Part shown: one piece after another, positions 27,165-37,200 of the stretch | How the letters are laid out: each line of letters opens with the position of its first letter | Position numbering within the stretch: the first letter of the stretch is position 1 | Assembly: GCA_963827545.1 (NCBI GenBank) | Contig: CAWHBI010000009.1 | Span: 1-64,000 of the forward strand | Reading direction: 5' to 3' | Origin: AWTP1-13 sp963827545 | GTDB taxonomy: Bacteria; Pseudomonadota; Alphaproteobacteria; Rhizobiales; Hyphomicrobiaceae | Length of the DNA stretch: 64,000 nt | The notes under the pieces: model-generated | Seen by the model: only the letters and a program-made list of their open reading frames with translations | What the model was told of the DNA's origin: nothing | Database searches by the model: none | Translations under genes and position numbers: made by a program

Positions 27165-28227
27165 ATGGCCGAAAGCAAGCGCTGGAAAAACAAGCCGGAG
27201 AATTCGACTTGGGGCGACTATGGGCCCGATGACCAGCTCGGTCGGATGAACGAGCTGACCCCCGCCAAGGTGAAACAAGGCATCGCCGAGGTGAAGGAAG
27301 GCAAGACCTTCTGCCTCTCCATGCCGCTCGACTACCCCGGTGGCAACGTGCTGAACCCCCGCCGCCACCCGCCGCAGATACGCCCCTCGATCAGGGGCGA
27401 GAAGCCCAACTGGCACTATCGTACCGAGTGGGAAACACCGGGCATGACCGACGTCATCAACGACGACCTCGTCATCATGCACCTGCAGTATTCTACCCAA
27501 TGGGACACGCTGGCCCACGTCGGCGCGCTTTTTGACGCCGATGGTGACGGGAAACCAGAGCCGGTGTTCTACAACGGCTATCGCGGCGGCATCGATCTGG
27601 TGGGCCCAAGCGACGTCAAAGGATGCCGGTGCGATCCCGGGCTCGTTCGTGGAGGCCAAGGGCACGTCGTCTGCCAATGCGCTGGGCGTCGAGAACATGG
27701 CGGTCAAATGCCTGCAGGGCCGCGCCGTGATGATCGACCTCTATGCGCACTATGGGCGCAAGCGGCACGCGGTTGGCTACGACGACCTCATGCGCATCAT
27801 GGCAGCCGACGGCATCAAGGTGGAAGCCGGCGACTTCGTGTGCCTCAGGACAGGCTTCGACAACGTGATCTTCGAGGGTAAGAAGAACCCCGAACGGGAG
27901 ACGCTGGAAACGAGCTGCACCGGTCTGGACGGCAGCGACGAACGTCTCAAGCAGTGGATCACCGAGACTAAGCTGGTTGCCCTTATCTCCGACAACTACG
28001 CCGTCGAGGTGCACAACCAGCCGCTCAAGCCGGGGCAGTGCGAAATGCTGCCCCTGCACCAGCACTGCCTGTTCAAGACAGGGGTCAATCTTGGTGAAAT
28101 CTGGCACCTCTCCGAGCTTGCGGATTGGTTGAGGGCCAACAACCGCAGCCGCTTCCTGCTGACCGCGCCGCCGCTGCGCCTGCCGGGCGCCGTCGGCTCG
28201 CCGGCCACCCCGGTTGCGACCGTGTGA
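27165..28227 (+). CDS. Cyclase-family metal-dependent hydrolase (frameshifted)
   Basis: This is a member of the cyclase family (PF04199, which includes kynurenine formamidase and isatin hydrolase), about 353 residues once repaired. The metal-site region is seen as QYSTQWDTLAHVG. One frame holds residues up to GIDLVGPSDVKG, and the other continues as KDAGAIPGSFVEAKG; removing one A near 27620 (CAAAGG to CAAGG) joins them. GAGGGAG lies just before the ATG. It heads an apparent operon with a CoA-transferase and a ThDP enzyme, which suggests hydrolysis of an amide or lactam to an organic acid. The substrate is unknown. Confidence 0.82.
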
Positions 28228-28316
28228 CGGCAGCCCTGCGAAGCGCGCAATTGCTTTGCGATACGCAAAGGCTGTTTAATCGAGCAAAACACACCGCCAC
28301 CGGGAGCCGAGACGCG

Positions 28317-29552
28317 ATGCAAGCCAAGGGGAAGCCGCTCACCTGTCTCAACGGTGTGCGTGTGCTGGATCTCTCGCAGTTCGAAGCAGGCCCCTCGTGC
28401 ACCGAGGCGCTGGCTTGGCTCGGCGCCGAGGTGGTGAAGGTGGAGAACCCGAAGGGCGGCGACCCGGGCCGCAGCATCTTCGGCGGGCCTGGCGGCAACT
28501 CCTTCTATTTCCTGATCTTCAATGCCAACAAGCAATCCCTCACCATCGACCTGAAAACGCAGGCGGGCAAGAAGCTGGTGCTCGACCTGGCCCGCAAGGC
28601 CGACGTGTTCGTCGAGAACTTCGCACCGGGCGCCATCGAGCGCCTCGGCTTCGGCTACGATGTCATCTCCAAGGTCAACCCCGGCATCGTCTACGCCCAA
28701 GTGAAGGGCTTCGGCGAGGGCAGCCCGTTCGAGAACAACCTGGCCTTCGACATGATCGCCCAGGCGACCGGCGGCGTCATGTCGATCAGCGGCGAGCCCG
28801 ATGGCCGCCCCATCAAGCCAGGGCCCACGCTCGGCGACACCGGCACCGGCATGCTGCTCGCCATCTCCATCCTGGGCGCCCTCTACGAAAAGAAGAGCAC
28901 CGGCAAGGGCCAGCGCGTGCAAGTCGCGATGCAGGACGCGATGCTGCAGTACATCAGGCTCGCGTTCGCCACGCAGGCCCGCAAGGGCGGGCCGGTGAAG
29001 CGGGCTGGCGATCAGACGATCTCCGGCGGCAATCCGCCGTGCGGCATCTACCCGTGCAAGGGGGGCGGACCCAACGATTACGTCTATGTGTATACCAGCC
29101 GCACCAACCCCGAGCACTGGAAGCGGTTGCTGCAGGTGGTGGGGCGCGAGGACCTGATCGGCGATGCCCGCTACGAGTCGCCCGAAGCGCGCAATGAGCG
29201 CGAAGCCGAGGTGAACGCGCTCGTTTCCGAGTGGACCAGGAAGCACGACAAGCACGAGGCGATGCGGGTCATTGGCGCCGCCGGCATCCCGGCCGGTGCG
29301 GTGCTGGACACCAAGGAACTGGCCGAGGAGCCCACATTCTACGATCGCGGCATCCTGCAGGTCATGGATCACCCGAAGGTCAAAGACTATTGCATGCCGA
29401 CCTGGCCGGTTCGCCACAACGGGGCACCCACGGTGGTGAAGCCGGCGCCGCTGCTGGGCGAGCATACGGCCCAGGTGCTGGAGAGTTGGCTCGGCCTTGG
29501 CGAGCGCGAGATCGAGGGGCTGGCGCAGGAGAAGGTCATTTCGCGGCCGTAG
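28317..29552 (+). CDS. Class III CoA-transferase (CaiB/Frc family)
   Basis: This 411-residue cytoplasmic enzyme is from the formyl-CoA transferase family. It has NGVRVLDLSQFEAGP near the N-terminus and the likely catalytic Asp145 in AFDMIAQATGG. It would activate an acid as a CoA thioester by transfer. The next gene encodes a ThDP enzyme of the oxalyl-CoA decarboxylase/2-hydroxyacyl-CoA lyase group, as in frc-oxc operons, so an oxalate-like or 2-hydroxyacid pathway is possible. The ATG at 28317 is preceded by GGGAG at a rather long distance. Its stop codon overlaps the palindromic repeat at 29551. Confidence 0.88.
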   Translation: MQAKGKPLTCLNGVRVLDLSQFEAGPSCTEALAWLGAEVVKVENPKGGDPGRSIFGGPGGNSFYFLIFNANKQSLTIDLKTQAGKKLVLDLARKADVFVENFAPGAIERLGFGYDVISKVNPGIVYAQVKGFGEGSPFENNLAFDMIAQATGGVMSISGEPDGRPIKPGPTLGDTGTGMLLAISILGALYEKKSTGKGQRVQVAMQDAMLQYIRLAFATQARKGGPVKRAGDQTISGGNPPCGIYPCKGGGPNDYVYVYTSRTNPEHWKRLLQVVGREDLIGDARYESPEARNEREAEVNALVSEWTRKHDKHEAMRVIGAAGIPAGAVLDTKELAEEPTFYDRGILQVMDHPKVKDYCMPTWPVRHNGAPTVVKPAPLLGEHTAQVLESWLGLGEREIEGLAQEKVISRP

Positions 29553-29620
29553 GGGTCAGACCCCTTGCCTCCACGTTGGTTGCATAAACTGAAACCATGA
29601 TCGCAAGGGGTCTGACCCCT
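29551..29620. repeat. Inverted pair of GGGGTCAGACCCC palindromes (REPIN-like)
   Basis: AGGGGTCAGACCCCTTGC (29551-29568) and GCAAGGGGTCTGACCCCT (29603-29620) are exact reverse complements, 18 bp each, separated by 34 bases. Each arm also contains its own palindrome. This two-REPs-in-inverted-orientation layout is that of a REPIN, an element type mobilised by RAYT transposases. It overlaps the CoA-transferase stop and ends 15 bases before the next gene's ATG. Confidence 0.83.
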
Positions 29621-29635
29621 TCAAGGAGACGAACC

Positions 29636-31288
29636 ATGGCGGAGCTGACGGGCTCGGAAATCCTGGCAAAGGCGCTGAAGAAGGAAGGTACGGACAACCT
29701 GCTTTTCATCATGGGCGGGCCCATGCTGCTGGCGGAATCCTCCTGCATCAAGGAGGGCATCCGGCCGATCGACGTGCGGCACGAGCAGGCCGCCGCCCTG
29801 ATGGGGCAGGCCTACAGCCGGCTCCTGCAGAGACCCAGCGTGTGCATGGCGGCAAGCGGCCCCGGCGTCATCAATCTCACCACCGGCATGGCCAACGCGC
29901 TGATCGACTGCTGCCCGGTTGTGGCGATTGGCGGCTCCAGCCCGATCTTCCAGTTCGGCCGCCAGGTGTTCCAGGAGATCGACCAGGTCGCCATCATGAA
30001 GGGCTGCGTGAAGTGGGCCGACCGGGTCTACAACCTCAAGCGCATCCCCGAGCAAGTGAACAATGCCTTCCAGCACGCTATGAGCGGCAAGCCGGGCCCG
30101 ACCTATCTCGATTTCCCTGGCGACATCCTCTACGCCAAGATCCCCGAGGAGCAGGTGGACTGGTCCATGAGCGGCCGGCCGATCCTCAACGCACGGCCGC
30201 TGGGTGACCCCGAGCAGGTCGACGCGCTGATCCTGGCGCTGTCGCGTGCAAAGAAGCCCGTGATCATCTCCGGCAGCGGCGTGATCTGGTCGCGCGCCTG
30301 GAACGAGATGCAGCAGCTGGTCGAGAGGGCCGGCATTCCTTTCTACACGACGCCGCAGGGGCGCGGCGTGGTGCCCGACGACCATCCGCTGTCTTTCATG
30401 TCGATGCGTTCGACCGCCTTCCGCGAGGCCGACCTCATCATCGTGCTTGGCACGCGCATGAACTATATCATCAGTCACGCCGCGCCTCCGCGCTTCAATG
30501 CCGACGCGAGGATTGCCCGCATCGACATCGATCCAGGCGAGATCGCCACGGCAGCGCGCAAGGTCGACATCGGCATCGTCGGCGACTGCAGAAGCGTGCT
30601 GAACCAGATCCTCACCGGCATGAAGGGCAAGGTCGATCCCGACCGCTACGGGGACTGGCGCAAGGCACTCGCTGACGGCGTGGAAGCCAAATTGAAATCA
30701 CCCGGCGCCAACAAACCCGTGGAGGATGGCGACATCCATCCACTGCGACTGTGCGAGGAGATCAGCAACTTCATGCAGCGCGACGCGATCCTGGTGGTGG
30801 ACGGCCAGGAGATCCTGAACTACGGCCGGCAGTCGATGCCAACCTATGCGCCGGGCCACCGGCTCAACTCGGGGCCCTTCGGCACCATGGGCGTGGGGCT
30901 GCCGTTTGGCCTCGGCGCCAAGCTCGCCAAGCCCGACAAGCAGGTGATCGTCGTGCACGGCGACGGCTCGTTCGGATTGAATGCCATGGAGCTCGACACT
31001 GCGGTGCGCCACAAGCTCCCCGTTCTGGTAGTGATCAGCCTCAACGGCGGCTGGACCGCCGATCCGAAGCGCGACAAGCCGGGCCGCGACCTTGGCTACA
31101 CGCGCTTCGACAAGATGGCCGAGGCACTCGGGTGTTACGGCGAATACGTCGAGAAGGCCGAGGACATCCGCCCCGCCCTGGACCGCGCGCAGAGACAAGT
31201 CGATTCCGGCATGGTGGCGGTGGTCAACGTGCGCACCGACTATCGCGCGCGGGCGACGACCATGCAGTTTGCGCAGTATTCGACGTAA
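29636..31288 (+). CDS. ThDP-dependent enzyme, oxalyl-CoA decarboxylase / 2-hydroxyacyl-CoA lyase type
   Basis: This 550-residue cytoplasmic enzyme binds thiamine diphosphate. Glu50 (VRHEQAA) is the cofactor-activating residue, and GDGSFGLNAMELDTAVR followed by SLNGGW is the ThDP/Mg motif. The MDQ-like segment reads VFQEIDQVAIMKG, whereas classical oxalyl-CoA decarboxylase has a Tyr-Glu pair there, so the substrate may differ. The ATG at 29636 has AAGGAG upstream. Paired with a CoA-transferase, it may cleave or decarboxylate a CoA-linked 2-oxo or 2-hydroxy acid. Acetolactate synthase is less likely in this context. Confidence 0.82.
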   Translation: MAELTGSEILAKALKKEGTDNLLFIMGGPMLLAESSCIKEGIRPIDVRHEQAAALMGQAYSRLLQRPSVCMAASGPGVINLTTGMANALIDCCPVVAIGGSSPIFQFGRQVFQEIDQVAIMKGCVKWADRVYNLKRIPEQVNNAFQHAMSGKPGPTYLDFPGDILYAKIPEEQVDWSMSGRPILNARPLGDPEQVDALILALSRAKKPVIISGSGVIWSRAWNEMQQLVERAGIPFYTTPQGRGVVPDDHPLSFMSMRSTAFREADLIIVLGTRMNYIISHAAPPRFNADARIARIDIDPGEIATAARKVDIGIVGDCRSVLNQILTGMKGKVDPDRYGDWRKALADGVEAKLKSPGANKPVEDGDIHPLRLCEEISNFMQRDAILVVDGQEILNYGRQSMPTYAPGHRLNSGPFGTMGVGLPFGLGAKLAKPDKQVIVVHGDGSFGLNAMELDTAVRHKLPVLVVISLNGGWTADPKRDKPGRDLGYTRFDKMAEALGCYGEYVEKAEDIRPALDRAQRQVDSGMVAVVNVRTDYRARATTMQFAQYST

Positions 31289-31332
31289 GGCATTTCCACC
31301 CGTCCGGAAGCTGAGCGCAGTCGAGGCTGTCC

Positions 31333-31353
31333 GGGATCTGCCGCAGAGATCCC
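31333..31353. terminator. Possible bidirectional terminator hairpin
   Basis: GGGATCT (31333-31339) and AGATCCC (31347-31353) form a 7-bp perfect stem with a 7-base loop in the gap between the convergent ThDP-enzyme and hydrolase genes. No T-run follows, so intrinsic termination is uncertain. The rest of this 128-base gap shows no gene. Confidence 0.4.
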
Positions 31354-31416
31354 CGATAGCCTCCGCTGAAGCGTCGGCTTCGGGGATGACGGGTAAATTG
31401 CTGGTGCCGGCAGAAC

Positions 31417-32241
31417 CTACACGAGGCAAGAGGCGGGGAACCAGTCGGCCGCCGCGGGGTCCTTGTAGATGAGGGCCTTGAGGCCGCTCCGGTCGAAGGG
31501 CTTCCAATCACCGTCCGGCTGGGCGAGGCGATCGGCGATGGCGTAGAGCACCGCTGGGTTGACGCCGAGGCCAATGTGGCTCGCCTCGACCTCGATGCTC
31601 TCGGCCCGCGCGCTTTCCTGCTGCACGCTGCACTGCCAAGCGACGACGCCGTCAGTGCGGCTGTAGATGGATGTGGTCGGCACGGGCGGCGCCTCCTTGA
31701 GGCCGTCCCAGTTGCGCCGCTCGTCGACGCGCTCGCCGCTCAGCAGCTCGTAGAGCCTCCAGGCGTTGGTAGCCCTTGGGTGGCCGGCGAACGGCGTGCC
31801 GAGCGTGATCACGCAGCGCACGTCATCGGGCAGCTGCTTGGCGGTCTCACGCGCATAGATGCCGCCGAGGCTCCAGCCGATCAGGCTGACCTTGCGGCCG
31901 TGGCGTTCGCGCAGGCGACGGACCAAGTGCCCGCACTCTTCCAGCACGCCGCGACCCGGCCCGAAGTTACGCCCCTGCTGCCAGCGGTGTGGGGCATAGT
32001 TGCGATCCTTGAGATAGCGGCGCAGCGGGCCGGTCGAGATGTCGGAGGCTGCCAGCCCGGGGAATATCAGCACGGGATGGCCGTCGCCTGTCGGCGCCAT
32101 GCGCAGGATCGGCAGCGCGGCCAGGCTGGCGCCCAGCTCCCACAGCGCACGCAACTCGAGCGCCAGCCGTAGCGCGCCGGGCGCGCGGATCTCTGCGGTA
32201 TCAGCTCGCTGTTGCACGGTCACCTCGGCAGGCAAGAGCAC
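31417..32241 (-). CDS. Alpha/beta-hydrolase, lipase-like
   Basis: This is a 274-residue predicted hydrolase. The strand-loop HPVLIFPGLAASD precedes the oxyanion region, the nucleophile elbow is GWSLGG (Ser about residue 125), and a late His occurs in SHIGLGVNP. It resembles PGAP1/lipase-like esterases. It lies next to a WS/DGAT gene, so a role with neutral lipids or storage lipids is possible. No signal peptide is obvious, which suggests a cytoplasmic enzyme. The substrate is unknown. Confidence 0.78.
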   Translation of the reverse strand: MLLPAEVTVQQRADTAEIRAPGALRLALELRALWELGASLAALPILRMAPTGDGHPVLIFPGLAASDISTGPLRRYLKDRNYAPHRWQQGRNFGPGRGVLEECGHLVRRLRERHGRKVSLIGWSLGGIYARETAKQLPDDVRCVITLGTPFAGHPRATNAWRLYELLSGERVDERRNWDGLKEAPPVPTTSIYSRTDGVVAWQCSVQQESARAESIEVEASHIGLGVNPAVLYAIADRLAQPDGDWKPFDRSGLKALIYKDPAAADWFPASCLV

Positions 32242-32285
32242 ATTTACATCAGTACAAGTTAGGGTACGCTGAGTCGGCTACAAGG

Positions 32286-33989
32286 TCAGTTAACCTTTTG
32301 CTGCCGCTTCGGAGCCGGCCGTGCGGCCGCGGCAACACTCGCTTCAGCTGAAGGTGCCGTGGACTTTCGCTTGCCTGCCTTTGATTTCGCAGCGGATTTC
32401 GCTGTCTTGGATTTGGCTGCAGCTTTCTTGCCGACCGACTGTGCCTTCTTGGTCTTCTTGGCCGGCCTCTTCCCTTTGCCTGCAATCTCACCTTTGGCTG
32501 GCTTGGGCTGCACCGCCGCTGGGGGAGCATGGGCGACGGGGGCAGATACGGCTCCTTGCGCCATAGCAACGGCGTCAGAACCCAATACCAGCCTCTTCAG
32601 CTCCCGGTGCGCTTCGACGAGATACTCGGCGATCTCGTCCACATCAGGCACGGCCTTGCGGCATGCCGTGAGGCCATAGTCGAGCGAGCCGTTGTAGCTT
32701 TGCACCGTGATGTTGAGCGCTATTCCGTGGGAAGGGATCGAGACGGGGTAGTAGGTGGCGAGCTTGGCACCGGCCATGTAGAGCGGTACGGGCGCGCCCG
32801 GCACATTGGAGATGACAGTATTGGCAATCGGCGGGATCTGGTCCGAAATCCGCGAGCGCCCGAACAGTGTGGCGAGCCCGGTCATGATCCAGGGCGCGCC
32901 GAAGGAGGGGAAGTCGGTGGGAATCGCCGCCTTGAAGCTTCCCGTCAGCTCCTTTGCGGAGCTGCTGGAGGCGTTGATGGCCTTCAGCCGCTCGAGAGGA
33001 TCGTCGACGTTGGTGGATAGACTGACCAGCACCATCGTCACCTGATTGTTGAAGTCGGTGTTGCCGGCTTCGCGCAGACTGACGGGCACGCCGGCGGTCA
33101 ATGACCGGTCGGGCAAACAGTTGTAGTCGGCAAGGTAGCGTTTGAGAGCCGTTGCACTGGCGGCGAGAACAACGTCGTTGAGCGACACGTTCGCCGCCTT
33201 CGCAACCTGCTTGACTTCCGCGAGCGACACCGATCGCGCCGCGAACGACCGCTGATTGGTGATCGACACGTTGAGCGGCGTCTTTGGTCCGAAGGTCCAG
33301 TTGGTCGGCAGCCCGAAGCGGGTCGTCTCACTCCCGCCGAATTTGGGGACGGCAATGCTGGCCACAGCGCGCATGGCGTTGGGCAGCGTGGTGATCAGCT
33401 TGACGTACTGCTGCACGGTGTTCTGGACGGCTGCCGTGGCGAGCTCCGCAACGCCGAGCTGGTACTGGTTGCTGCGCTGCCGGGCACGCGGCGGCTTGAT
33501 GGGGCGCGGCTCCGGCGTCAGGTCGTAGAGAGCCTTGGCGAGCGCAACGCCAGCCTGGCCATCAACCGCTGCGTGGTGCACCTTGGCATAGATCGCCGGC
33601 TGCCCGGTCTGCAGCCCTTCGATGACGTAGAACTCCCACAGCGGCCGGCTGCGATCGAGAAGGCTCGAATGCAACCGCCCGACCAGCTGCTCGAGCTGGC
33701 GGAAGGTGCCGGGCTTCGACAGCGTCACCCGGCGGATGTGGTAATCGAGATCGACGTCGTTGTCGTCGACCCACACCGGGTCGGACAGCTCGAAGGGCAT
33801 CTGCGCCAGCTTACGCTCGAACACCTCGGCAAGGTGCATGCGTCCGGCGATGTGCGCCTTCACAGCCTCGTAGAAGTCGCCGCCGTAGCCTTTGGGCAGA
33901 TCGAAGATGTTCAGGCTGCCCACATGCATGGGCATCTCCGGCGTTTCCAGATGCAGAAACGAGGCGTCGATACCGCTCAGGTGCTTCAT
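32286..33989 (-). CDS. Wax ester synthase / diacylglycerol acyltransferase (WS/DGAT) with basic tail
   Basis: WS/DGAT enzymes join acyl-CoA to diacylglycerol or fatty alcohol at the membrane-lipid droplet surface. The catalytic HHxxxDG is HHAAVDG (His138, His139, Asp143), and the N-terminal GIDASFLHLETPEMPMHVG is the family signature. The ATG at 33989 has a GGGAGG site. The normal enzyme ends near residue 475. Here a 92-residue tail follows, with about 19 Lys and many Ala (KSKTAKSAAKSKAGKRK), like histone H1 or polyhydroxyalkanoate-granule binding proteins. Two phasins and a CYP102 lie nearby. Confidence 0.9.
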   Translation of the reverse strand: MKHLSGIDASFLHLETPEMPMHVGSLNIFDLPKGYGGDFYEAVKAHIAGRMHLAEVFERKLAQMPFELSDPVWVDDNDVDLDYHIRRVTLSKPGTFRQLEQLVGRLHSSLLDRSRPLWEFYVIEGLQTGQPAIYAKVHHAAVDGQAGVALAKALYDLTPEPRPIKPPRARQRSNQYQLGVAELATAAVQNTVQQYVKLITTLPNAMRAVASIAVPKFGGSETTRFGLPTNWTFGPKTPLNVSITNQRSFAARSVSLAEVKQVAKAANVSLNDVVLAASATALKRYLADYNCLPDRSLTAGVPVSLREAGNTDFNNQVTMVLVSLSTNVDDPLERLKAINASSSSAKELTGSFKAAIPTDFPSFGAPWIMTGLATLFGRSRISDQIPPIANTVISNVPGAPVPLYMAGAKLATYYPVSIPSHGIALNITVQSYNGSLDYGLTACRKAVPDVDEIAEYLVEAHRELKRLVLGSDAVAMAQGAVSAPVAHAPPAAVQPKPAKGEIAGKGKRPAKKTKKAQSVGKKAAAKSKTAKSAAKSKAGKRKSTAPSAEASVAAAARPAPKRQQKVN

Positions 33990-34234
33990 GTGGAGACCTC
34001 CCGGGTGCGCCCTGTCGGTCGGGACGGCGCTGTGGCGGGGCTGATTGCGCCCATTTTTCTCATATTCGCAGACGCCCAGGCTCAACTCAATGATGTCGGG
34101 CGCAATTCTTTGAGATTCCGGACCAGCCTGCACGGACCACCATGTATCGGGCCTATCCGGCCCGGCGAATGCCTGTTGGCACCAGCATCGGCGCGTGCGT
34201 AGATTGGTCCGCCATCCACGCCAGAGTACAGACT

Positions 34235-37200
34235 ATGGCCACCGACAACCCCCTCCACCCCATCCCTCATCCCCCGCGCAAGCTGCTCGTCGGCAACATA
34301 CTCTCGGTCAGCGCCAGCGCGCCGGTGCAAGACCTGATCCAGATCGCGCGCCAGCTCGGACCGATTTTCTGGCTCGATATGATGGGCAAGCCGATGGTCA
34401 TCATCTCGGGCCACGCGCTGGTGGACGAGGTCAGCGACGAAGCCCGCTTCGAGAAGAGCACGCGGGGGCCATTGCGTCGGCTGCGCCCCTTGGCGCACGG
34501 CCTTTTCACCGCCGATACCCAGGAGCCGCGCTGGAGCAAATCGCACAACATCCTGCTGCCGACCTTCGCCCAGCGCGCCGTGCAGGGCTACCACGACGCC
34601 ATGCTCGACCTGGCCGATCAGCTGGTGCTGAAGTGGGAGCGGCTCAACGCCGACGACGAGATCGATGTCACCGACGACATGACGCGGCTGACGCTCGACA
34701 CCATCGGCCTGTGCGGCTTCGACTTCCGCTTCAACTCGTTCTACCGCGACGGCAACCATCCCTTCGTCGACGCCATGTTCCGCGCGCTGCACACCACCAT
34801 GCAGACCCGCGGCCTGCCGCTGGAAGACATCATCTACCGCCGCGAGCAGCGCCAGCTGCGCGACGACATCCGCTACATGCACGGCATGGTCGAGCACGTG
34901 ATCAAGGAGCGGCGCACCAGCGAGCGCGACGAGGGCAAGAAGGACCTGCTCAATTACATGCTGTCCGGGGTCGACAAGAAGACCGGCCAGCGGCTCGACG
35001 ATACCCAGATCCGCGACGAGACCATCATCTTTCTCATTGCCGGCCACGAGACCACCAGCGGCCTGCTGTCGTTTGCGGTCTATGCGCTGCTGAACAATCC
35101 GGAGGTGCTGGCAAAGGCCTACGCGGAAGTCGACAGCGTGCTGGGGCCCGACCCGGCGGCGAGGCCGACGTATGCGCAGGTCAACAAGCTCATCTATGTG
35201 CAGCAGATTCTCAAGGAGACGCTGCGCCTGTGGCCGACCGCGCCGGCCTTTGGCATCCACGCCCTGCAGGACACTTTGGTTGGCGGCAAGTATCCCCTGA
35301 AGAAGCACTGGCATTCGATCGTGCTGGCGCCGATGCTGCATCGCGACCCCGCCGTGTGGGGCGATCAGGCCGAGGCCTTCGATCCCGACAACTTCACGCG
35401 CGAGGCGGAAGCAGCGCGCCCAATCCACGCCTACAAGCCGTTCGGCAACGGGCAGCGCGCCTGCATCGGCCGCCAGTTCGCCATGCAGGAAGCGACGCTG
35501 GTGCTCGGCATGGTGCTGCAGCGCTTCAAGTTGATCGACCACACGCGCTATCAGCTCAAGATCAAGGAGTCGCTGACCATCAAGCCCGACGGGCTCAAGA
35601 TCAAAGTCCGCCCCCGCACCGACCGCATCGTCGGCAAGTCGTCCGCACCCATCGTGGTGACGACCAAGGCGCCCAATGGCACGGCGCCGGGCGGAGAAGC
35701 TTCGGTGAAAGGCGAAGGGCGCGTGCTCACCGTTCTCTACGGCACCAGCCTCGGCACCTGCCGCGACATCGCCGACCAGATCTCCGACCGCGCCGCCGCC
35801 GGCGGCTTCCAGGTCGCCTGCAACCCGCTCGATGACGCGGCGGGAGGGCTGCCCGAAAGCGGCACGCTGGTGGTGGTCACTTCGACCTACAATGGCAGCG
35901 CCCCCGACAGCGCCACCAAGATGGAGACGGCCATCCGCGAGAAGCGCATCGGCGAGGTGGAGCGCCCCGATCTCACCTATGCGGTGCTCGGCTGCGGCAA
36001 TACGCAGTGGAAGACCTATCAGGCCTTCCCCAAGCTGATCGAGAGCACCCTGCGACAGACCGGCGCCAGGAGCCTGCTGCCGCGCGGCGAGGCCGACGGC
36101 AACGGCGATTTCGATGCCTCCGTCGAGCGCTGGATGGGCGAGTTCTGGAAGGCGCTGGGAGACGGCGGCGGACCTGCCAAAGCGGTTGCCGCCGCGCCCA
36201 AACTCAAAATCGCTTTCAGCGACGAGCATGCGACCCGCGCCAGCGTGCTGCCCGAGTCGGCCTATCGGCTCGAGGTGGTCGGCAACGAGGAGCTGGTGAA
36301 GGACGCAACCGGCCTGTGGGATTTCAGCAAGGAAGCCCCTCGCTCCTCCACGCGCCATATGACCATCCGCCTGCCCAAGGATGCGACCTACCGCACCGGC
36401 GACCATGTGGCGGTCTATGCCCGCAACCGCCCAGATGTGGTCGACAGCATTATCGAGCGGCTTGGTTTGAGGCCAGACCAGGTGGTCGTGCTCGACGGAC
36501 AGGGCAGCCGCATGCGGCACCTTCCGATCGGCAAGCCGGTAACAGTGCGCCAGCTGCTGACCGATTTCGTCGAGCTGCAGGACGCAGCGTCGCGCAACGA
36601 CGTGCGCGCGCTGCTGAGCCATACGCGCTGTCCGGTCACCATCAAGGAGCTGACGAAGCTTGCTGGCGAAGACGACGAGGCCAAGAAAGCGTTCGCGCGC
36701 GACATCACCGACAAGCGCGTCACCATCTACGATCTGCTGATGCGCTATCCGGCGATCGAGCTCACGCTCGATGGCCTGCTGGAGATGACCTCGGCCATCC
36801 GTCCGCGATTCTATTCGATCTCGTCTTCGCCGCTCGTCTCGCCCGATGCCATCAACCTGACGGTGGGAACGGTGGCCGCGCCGGCGTGGTCGGGCAGCGG
36901 CTTCTATCAGGGTGTCGCCTCCTCACACCTGCGCTCGGTGGAGCCCGGCAAGGAGATCCTGGGCTTCGTGCGCCGGCCCAATCCGCCGTTTGCACCCCCT
37001 GAAGACCCGGAGGTCCCGCTCATCCTGGTGGGACCGGGCACCGGCTTTGCGCCGCTGCGCGGCTTCCTGCAGGAGCGGGCGGCGCAGCGCGCCAACGGCA
37101 TCGAGACCTCGACCGCGCTCCTGTTCTACGGCTGCCGCCATCCCGATCACGACTGGTTCTATCGCGACGAAATGGCAGCCTGGGAGGAGCAGGGCGTCGC

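Noticed and set aside
29551..29620. Reading the GGGGTCAGACCCC pair as a rho-independent terminator
   Set aside because: There is no T-run, it is a pair of palindromes 34 bases apart, and it lies directly before a strong ribosome site in an apparent operon.
28317..31288. Firm assignment as an oxalate-degrading frc-oxc pair
   Set aside because: Gene order fits, but the ThDP enzyme lacks the usual Tyr-Glu pair and the leading cyclase has no place in oxalate degradation, so only a family-level call is made.
34082..36622. 846-codon open frame on the minus strand inside the CYP102 gene
   Set aside because: It is antisense to an intact P450-reductase gene with full family motifs. Its translation has no recognisable domain; long antisense frames are expected at this GC content.
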